Origin: Flammula alnicola | Taxonomy: Eukaryota; Basidiomycota; Agaricomycetes; Agaricales; Strophariaceae | Length of the DNA stretch: 64,000 nucleotides | Direction of reading: 5' to 3' | Assembly (NCBI GenBank): GCA_015499995.1 | Contig: JADNRV010000014.1 | Coordinates: 62,001 to 126,000 of the forward strand | Part shown: positions 57,733 to 64,000 of the stretch, one piece after another | How positions within the stretch are numbered: position 1 is the stretch's first letter | Layout: each line of letters begins with the position of its first letter | Translations under genes and position numbers: made by a program | The notes under the pieces: model-generated | Databases searched by the model: none | Seen by the model: only the letters and a program-made list of their open reading frames with translations | Told to the model about the DNA's origin: nothing

Positions 57733-58317
57733 GACTCGGAGTTGGTTAGCCTGACTGGTGATGATGGTGTCTGATTTACGATCATGTGGATTTTATAGAG
57801 AATTGAGGGGGTCTTGGCGTCTCCGCAGACAACGGCGACGGGCAATTAATATGCCGCATGTTGAACGCATACGTAGATGTAGTTGCCGAGGCATGCGCAA
57901 TATCTTGTGAATTGAAAGCTTCCGCGAGCCTGGAGCGCGGAGGGGCGGACTCTTCACGCCGTGCGCAGTTCGCAGTCCTTCGGAACGAAAGGTTCGCCAT
58001 GGGTTCGCCGATGATTATCGGAAGTGCAGACGATCCTCGAAGAGAGGCTGAAGATAGCTGGAGATATAATTTATTGCGACGTTGAGTTTGTGGATACTTG
58101 CACAAAGCATGACGTCCATGGAAGTACCGAGACGTACCAAGCGCAGCTTCGAAATTCGAGTAACCCTAACCTTAGCATATGGCCAACTTCGCAGAGGGAA
58201 AAACTGGCACTTGGACTCTCACTCAACCACCGCTCACGTCCTTGAAGGCATCGACCTCGTAGTCGTGACGACGGACGTCCATTTTGCTAACCCGTCAATA
58301 TCAGAACTGTTTCAATT
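57733..58317. other. Divergent promoter region
   Basis: 585 bp between the divergent NAD(P)-binding gene and the HYPK gene, probably holding both promoters. An open stretch 57858-58085 (+) has no motif. Confidence 0.45.
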
Positions 58318-58851
58318 ATGTCTCGCTCAAATGGACGTCTAGAACCGGAGGTGATTATGAACGTGCGTGTTTTCTCTTCTCGACTGTTACTGTCGCTGAC
58401 GTGTTGGATCTTGAATATTTGATTCTCTCTTGGGCCGCAAATGTGGTGCAAACTCTAAAAAATGCTTACTGTCGTCCATCCCAAAATATAGTACGTGGAT
58501 GGCTTTGCGTACTCCAAACATAAAATGGAGGAAGCCTTCCGTCCAGGAGGATTCCTTGAAAAGGCTGCTGCTAAATCACCTGCTGCCTTGGCTCATGCCA
58601 AAGACCCCGCCATGCCTGCTCCTAAGCGGGAAGATGTCGATTTAATCGTAAGTCCATCATCCATTTTGTCCTCCCTGTCGCAGGGAAGACGTAGAAATTT
58701 CCTGGGGGCATCACTGACTTATAATCATCGACAGGTGCACGAGTTTGAGATCTCGCGAGCACAAGCAGAGAAAGTACTCTCTGAGAACGGTGCAGACGTA
58801 GTCAAGGCTCTGAATGCTTTGGTTGCACCGCCGTCAAATACATCCCTTTGA
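58318..58851 (+). CDS. HYPK-like protein (NatA-associated, UBA domain)
   Basis: Exons 58318-58362, 58492-58647 and 58735-58851 give 105 residues. The C-terminal 45 or so form a UBA-type helical bundle: REDVDLIVHEFEISRAQAEK then VLSENGADVVKALNALV, the pattern of huntingtin-interacting protein K (HYPK) and the related NAC-alpha UBA. In animals and fungi HYPK binds the NatA N-terminal acetyltransferase at the ribosome and tunes its activity. The middle segment (YVDGFAYSKHKMEEAF) looks like the NatA-contacting region. The start at 58318 (MSRSNGRLEPE) depends on a 129-bp first intron, longer than usual here, so the first exon is less certain. Confidence 0.82.
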
Positions 58852-59188
58852 ACAGAATACCAGCCATCGTCTTCTACAAACCGAGAAATCTTGAGATCAT
58901 GCAAAGATCATGCAAAACTATTGTCATCGTCTCTGGAAACCTTCCCTCAACTACCTTTCCCAGATTTTTCCCATTAAGAATCGTCGACAAGGATAGAAAT
59001 GACAGGAATCATGACTCAAAGGACAAAATGGTCAACTCCGAGTCCCGAAGTTAGACAGTGCTCTGGGACAAACAATCAACAGGTTAATTATGCCTCACAG
59101 AATGAGTATGTGCATAATAAAAATTTAAACACTTCAGTGCATGTCAACTTGTCTGCTGCTGAAGCGCCGAAGTTTGCCTAAAAGTTAC
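58852..59188. other. Intergenic
   Basis: 337 bp between HYPK and the TA-flanked element; no gene seen. Confidence 0.4.
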
Positions 59189-59190
59189 TA

Positions 59191-59979
59191 CAGTTATCCA
59201 CCACTCACTGACACAAACATTTTCTCGGCCTTTGCTACAAAGGAACCACGAAACATCACATAAATTTTAGTCGTACAAAATGTCTAAATACATTCATAGT
59301 ACTTAAATTCCAAGTCTCAAAATATTCACAGTTCATTGCGTGGAGTTATGGAATGAAAAGTGAAATCCATCACGGAAACGAGTCAATGACACAGTCACCG
59401 ATTTCTCTTTTTGGACGATTCCAGAGTTTGCTCTTTTCAACCTCGGAAATTTGGTATTCATGGCGGTAGAGAGCGACAGCGCGTGCAAAAAGTCGGTTTC
59501 TTGTTTCGTAGTTGATTTGTCGTTTCTTCAGCTTGGACTTTGCGCGTCCGACCATTTTTATGAGAGAAATGGTCTTTTTTCGAGGACCAGGGGTGCTTCC
59601 TGTTTAGGGAGCGTGACTCAGTGTCACACAATGAATCTCGCCTCTTCATCCCTACACCCTGTTCTTCATTTTGGAGCTTTCTTTTCCCACTTCCTTGTGC
59701 TGAATAATATGTATTTAACATCTATGAACTATTTTATTAAAAGTTTGGGCCCAAAAACAGGCCTGTATTGACGTCTGAGGCTGTGAGATGTTCTTAAGGG
59801 CTTCCAATCTTCTTGTCATTAATTCTACAGGATGAAATATTCTTATCTGAACACATATCAAGATTCAAGACAATTAACTAAACCTCCATGATTATTGTCT
59901 AAGTGATACGAGAAGGATTGAAGCCGTGGGATGTGTTTGTGTCAGTGACCGGTTTGTGTCAGTGAGTGATGGATAACTG
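59191..59979. mobile_element. 789-bp TA-flanked TIR element (pogo/Tc1-mariner-like)
   Basis: 28-bp terminal inverted repeats starting CAGTTATCCACCACTCACTG differ at one base between ends, and a TA sits directly outside both (59189-59190, 59980-59981), the hallmark of Tc1/mariner-pogo insertion. TCACTGACACAAAC is repeated once more just inside the right end. Inside, on the minus strand (59555-59370), a 61-codon frame begins MVGRAKSKLKKRQINYETRN and goes on FARAVALYRHEY. Its basic, helical character recalls the N-terminal DNA-binding region of pogo-type transposases, but this is tentative. The rest of a transposase is missing, so the element is an internally deleted, non-autonomous copy. Confidence 0.7.
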
Positions 59980-60252
59980 TACCGGATAAAATTCGGCGAC
60001 TTATAAGTGTGATAAGTTGCCGAAGTCACGTTGCGATCAAGTTGTTTCATCGTGATCGAACTTGGCATAATCTTCGGGCTGTACTTTGGCTTCGTACTTT
60101 TCCGTCAGAAACCTTCAAAAGCTTTGGATCTCACCCTAAAGGACAGAGAAACATAGAATAAGATCCACCTTACGCTACCAGTTTGCAATAATAAGATCAT
60201 TGGTTTCACCTTGATCTAGGTAGACAACTTTCGAGAACCAACGAGTTGGACG

Positions 60253-62818
60253 ATGGTGCAAAGGACGAAAACAGATGGTGAGTAGACTTGGATGATAAAA
60301 GTCGAAGATAGCCCTTACTGAAGCTATGGTTAGGTCCATCGCAGGCAGAGATACTTCTGCGAGTCACATCGGGTATCGCAGCAGAGCTCATTAAAGCACA
60401 CGATGCAAATCAGTCCGTTTCGCTCAACGAGATTCGCTCGAAGATGAGCAAGAAATTTGGATATGGAGGCGTTCCGAGACTTGTGGACATCATCAGCGCC
60501 ATTCCGGATGACTATAAGAAGGCACTGCTGCCCAAGCTGAAAGCACGGCCTGTCCGAACTGCTAGTGGAGTGAGTATCGTTGTTTTGCCCGTATGAGCAC
60601 ACGAAAAATTAACACCTATTAGATCGCAGTCGTTGCTGTGATGTGCAAACCGCATCGCTGTCCGCATATCGCCATGACGGGAAATATTTGCGTGTAGGTA
60701 GCCTTGCTCTTATTTGAAATATTTCAGTCCTGAAGTTTTTGCTTCGATAGATACTGTCCTGGTGGCCCAGATTCCGACTTTGACTATAGTACACAGAGCT
60801 ATACAGGATATGAACCTACGAGTATGCGTGCCATCCGGGCGCGTTATGATCCTTATGAGCAGACGCGAGGGCGAGTGGAGCAGCTGAAGAGCCTAGGACA
60901 TAGTGTCGACAAGGTATGTTGTTTTTCCTGATGTTTGGCAATTTTTTGACCCATATATGCGCGTTTCCTTAGGTGGAATTCATCGTCATGGGTGGTACAT
61001 TTATGAGCATGCCAGAAGATTATCGAGGGAAATTTATCGCCCAGCTACACAATGCGCTATCTGGGTTTACTGGCACAGATGTCGACGAGGCCGTCAGGTG
61101 AATACATCGTCTACCAGAAAAAATTCAGGGTGTTGAACGAACCTCGCCTTTCCAGATACTCTGAGCAGAGCAAGTCAAAAGCCATCGGTATCACGATTGA
61201 AACACGTCCAGATTACTGCCTGCGACCCCACTTGAGGTTTGTCCTACCATTCAGAAACACCGGTACGATGGTTAATTGTATTAATACAGCCAAATGCTCC
61301 GATATGGGTGCACCCGCCTCGAGATTGGTGTCCAATCCGTGTACGAAGACGTCGCGCGCGACACGAACAGAGGACACACCGTCCGCGCCGTCTCCGAGTC
61401 CTTTCACCTCGCAAAAGACGCTGGATTCAAAGTGGTAGCACACATGATGCCCGACCTTCCGAATGTGGGCGTCGAGCGTGACCTTGAACAGTTCAAGGAG
61501 TACTTTGAGAACCCAGCATTCCGCAGCGATGGGTTGAAGATTTACCCCACTCTGGTCATCCGTGGTACTGGCCTGTACGAGCTGTGGCGGACGGGCAGGT
61601 ATAAAAATTACACGGCCAACGTCCTCGTTGACGTTGTTGCTCGGATTCTTGCGTTGGTGCCACCCTGGACGAGGGTATACCGGGTACAAAGGTGTGTTTT
61701 TACGTGGACTGGCTTCTTCGATCCAATCTATGGGCTTTGGCTTGAGAAAAGGCTTATTTATTTTTTCGTATGCAACAGAGATATTCCTTTGCCTCTTGTA
61801 ACAAGTGGATGTGAAAATTCTGGAAACCTGCGCGAGCTCGCTCTCAACCGCATGAAAGATTTCGGTGCAGTTTGTCGGGATGTCAGGTTCCGCGAGGTTG
61901 GAGTAAGTCAGAATAGCTCTCTTCATCTCTTGTATTCTCTTTCATTTCCGCACTGTTTCCCCCGGCCTGTCGCCATGGTTCTTGTCGTCTGTGATGTTTT
62001 CATTAAACTTATTATTGCTATCTCCGTCTCTTGTCTTCTCTTTCTTTTCTGCACCGGTCGTCACTTTGGATCTTGCAGTCTGATGTTTTCACTATTCTTA
62101 TTATTCACTATTCTTATTATTGACTTCATCCATTCGTCGCGGTCTTCTCGTTACTCATCCTTTTTTATTTTTACAGATCCATGAAATCCATCACAAAGTC
62201 AGACCAGATTCAGTGGAACTGCTGCGACGTGATTACACTGCCAACGGGGGTTGGGAAACCTTCCTGTCGTATGAAGACCCCGAGAAGGACATTCTCGTTG
62301 GCCTCCTCCGTTTGCGTAAATGCTCAGACGAGGGCACGTTCCGTCCGGAGCTCGTAAGGAGGGAGGAAGGAGGCTGCAGCATTGTACGCGAGCTCCATGT
62401 ATATGGAACTGCAGTTCCTGTACATGGTCGAGACCCAACTAAATTCCAGCATCAGGTGTGTGTTACTTTTTTATTTTTATTTCTTGGGTTCTCCGCCGTT
62501 CCATCGATGAAGAATCTCGACGCTAAAACTAGGTTTCTCTTAATGATTGATAGGGTTTCGGAACATTGCTCATGGAAGAAGCCGAGCGAATAGCTCGCGA
62601 AGAGCATGGGAGTATCAAACTGGCTGTCATTTCTGGTACGTATTCGTCTACTACATGGTGGGAGCCTTCTGTGTGCCCTCATTTTCACGTCCATCTTCAT
62701 CGATCATTTTGTTCCTAATGCGATCTTTCTCTTTATTTAAGGTGTTGGCACACGCGATTATTACAGGAAGTTAGGATATGAGTTGGATGGACCATACATG
62801 AGCAAACCTCTGCTATAA
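60253..62818 (+). CDS. ELP3: Elongator subunit 3, radical-SAM tRNA acetyltransferase (one-base frame break)
   Basis: Eleven exons (60253-60277, 60334-60570, 60623-60693, 60751-60913, 60973-61097, 61156-61236, 61290-61691, 61779-61902, 62177-62455, 62554-62635, 62742-62818) give about 554 residues. ELP3 installs the carboxymethyl precursor on wobble uridine of tRNAs within the Elongator complex. Marks are the iron-sulfur cysteines (CKPHRCPH...NICVYCPGG), [48 protein letters not shown], and the C-terminal GNAT domain ([37 protein letters not shown]). In exon 2 the run at 60540-60543 has four A where three are needed: read as printed the frame meets a stop a few codons later, while everything after follows the family in the other frame. 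In so conserved a gene an assembly error is the likely cause. Confidence 0.96.
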
Positions 62819-63050
62819 TTTTATGGGTTGGGTTGCACGATCGTCGGCATGAGTTATTTCGAGCCTCGAGGGACTATTATGTATCAAATGGATGTAAGTT
62901 AGTTATGTATGTCATTTAATTGTAAATACCATTATATGATGTCTTGTAGGTTGACGGAACGTTTTGAGTTTTATCAGATCGCTTATAACCCACTCGCAAG
63001 TCCATGTCGTTCCCAAAGCAGTGGCAAGTGAAAGCGCAATTAATTTGTCC

Positions 63051-64000
63051 TCATGGATCTCCCATAACAAGTGTATGGAAGTTGGGAAACACAAGCTCTT
63101 CTTCTACAGTTTTACGTATGACGTCCTGGATGAATCGTTCCACTCGCGTAACATTCTTCAACACATGCTTGTCCGCCTGCCCGATCTCGCTCTCGATGTA
63201 TATGGACGGCAGCAGTCTCTGCCCAACTGGGAGGGGTTTGGATGGTCGCGAAGGGACGCCAGTGGGTGGGGATTCGTCGTCCAGCTCAGGAGGGGTTAAG
63301 CTTGCAGAATCTCGCTTCGGGCGGTCACCTGCAGGCCCATACGGGTCAAGATCGTCCAGGATGCACAAATGCACACGCTTGCGTTCGCCTTCGTAGGCTA
63401 TTGCGACTTCTCCGTTGAATACAAGTCCTGTCACGGAGAGTTTTATTGGGAGAGACATGAACATTGGCGAAGGGTAATTGATGAGGAGCGATGTGGTTAA
63501 TGTGATGCGAAGGTTTGAATGCCAGTTGATGTGGAGATGGAGCTGGAGATTCGGATGGGGATTTTGTGCAGGTTCTGGTGGTGGTGGTGGTGGTCGCTCC
63601 TCAGAGCCCGCCGGGGAATTATCGCTTAGAGAAGGATCGTTAGACAGAGGATCTCGGGCCCCTGCTACATCCTGCTCGTATTCAGCACTGCTCCGCCGAA
63701 AAGGACCCGCTGAAAATGGGGTCGCAGGAGTCGGGCTACGGTACATGGGTGAACCCTGCCAAAGCGGCTGTGATGGAGGCCTGTACTCTGCGAAATTCGG
63801 TGTAGAGTTCCACATCTCAGCTGCAGACATTGTTACAGGTGACCGTAGTGTAGGCAGCGATGCAAATAAGTCTGTTGGACCTCCACGCCCGTATCGGACG
63901 TGCGGAGGCAGGTGCTGGTACGCCAGTGATTCCTCTCGGCCTATTGCTCGCCTAGAGACCCATTCAAAGCCTTCTTCATCTTCTGCGCCTTCTGTGACCT
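63051..64000 (-). CDS. MDM12: MDM12, ERMES complex subunit (5' end beyond the window)
   Basis: One frame is open from the right edge to the stop at 63051, giving the last 316 residues; the start lies beyond 64000. MDM12 is the soluble lipid-transfer subunit of ERMES, the tether between endoplasmic reticulum and mitochondria. The SMP-domain C-terminal half is clear: LRITLTTSLLINYPSPMFMS then LPIKLSVTGLVFNGEVAIAY, and finally SIYIESEIGQADKHVLKNVT then RVERFIQDVIRKTVEEELVF. Between the two halves sits a disordered, Pro/Ser-rich insertion (including EERPPPPPPEP), as is common in basidiomycete MDM12. The gene converges on ELP3 with 232 bp between the stops. Confidence 0.93.
   Translation of the reverse strand, partial: VTEGAEDEEGFEWVSRRAIGREESLAYQHLPPHVRYGRGGPTDLFASLPTLRSPVTMSAAEMWNSTPNFAEYRPPSQPLWQGSPMYRSPTPATPFSAGPFRRSSAEYEQDVAGARDPLSNDPSLSDNSPAGSEERPPPPPPEPAQNPHPNLQLHLHINWHSNLRITLTTSLLINYPSPMFMSLPIKLSVTGLVFNGEVAIAYEGERKRVHLCILDDLDPYGPAGDRPKRDSASLTPPELDDESPPTGVPSRPSKPLPVGQRLLPSIYIESEIGQADKHVLKNVTRVERFIQDVIRKTVEEELVFPNFHTLVMGDP

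Noticed and set aside
60585..60602. Possible extra exon in the ELP3 intron to explain the frame break
   Set aside because: The break lies inside exon 2 at the AAAA run, upstream of a good donor; no extra exon repairs it.
1..64000. Biosynthetic cluster, CRISPR array or prokaryotic defence system
   Set aside because: No set of co-oriented pathway genes, no spaced direct-repeat array and no defence genes apart from the RdRP; the gene content is ordinary eukaryotic.

Overview
The window is nuclear DNA from a basidiomycete fungus, most likely an agaricomycete. Nearly every gene is cut by several short introns (about 45-90 bp) with GTRNGT donors. The families present are typical of mushroom-forming fungi: FunK1-type kinases, an agaric F-box family, CE16 acetylesterase, a cellular RNA-dependent RNA polymerase, a small secreted protein and a copia retrotransposon. 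No tRNA, rRNA or CRISPR array was found.

Layout. 0.5-9.4 kb: an Asi-like RING membrane protein (+), a secreted endonuclease/phosphatase-jacalin fusion (+) and acetolactate synthase ILV2 (-). 9.4-15.9 kb: gene-poor, with one small single-pass membrane protein. 15.9-23.9 kb: a mobile-element patch holding a 568-bp TIR element and, 36 bp further on, a complete copia element with identical LTRs, inserted 82 bp upstream of an F-box gene that is itself damaged by a 134-bp foldback element. 24.0-29.2 kb: housekeeping genes, a FAHD1-type hydrolase (+) and the SIT4/PP6 regulator SAPS (-). 29.9-31.4 kb: a decayed AP-2 mu adaptin pseudogene (-). 31.6-39.9 kb: a tandem pair of FunK1 kinase genes with shared 3' flanks; the first flank carries a 2.1-kb insertion, absent from the second, and that insertion holds a nested 601-bp element with perfect 26-bp TIRs. 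40.6-53.7 kb: CE16 esterase, TRF4-type poly(A) polymerase, a 1234-residue orphan protein and RdRP, all +. 53.8-56.1 kb: a third, dead FunK1 copy split around a small secreted protein gene. 56.8-64 kb: an NAD(P)-binding protein (-), HYPK (+), a TA-flanked pogo-like element, elongator subunit ELP3 (+) and the partial ERMES subunit MDM12 (-).

The genes do not form one pathway. Core functions (branched-chain amino acids, tRNA modification, PP6 control, NatA, ERMES, nuclear RNA surveillance) alternate with a fast-changing layer of FunK1/F-box genes and transposable elements. The RdRP implies that the genome has an RNA-silencing component.

Three otherwise well-conserved reading frames (FunK1 copy 1, RdRP C-terminus, ELP3) each contain a one-base frame break in or next to a short homopolymer. 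Together these suggest base-level assembly errors rather than three independent mutations. I found no convincing wholly new system. The strongest new observations are the AP-2 mu pseudogene, the filled/empty insertion site between the FunK1 copies with its hairpin-rich element, the FunK1 relic split by a secreted-protein segment, and the Ala at the sulfonylurea site of ILV2.
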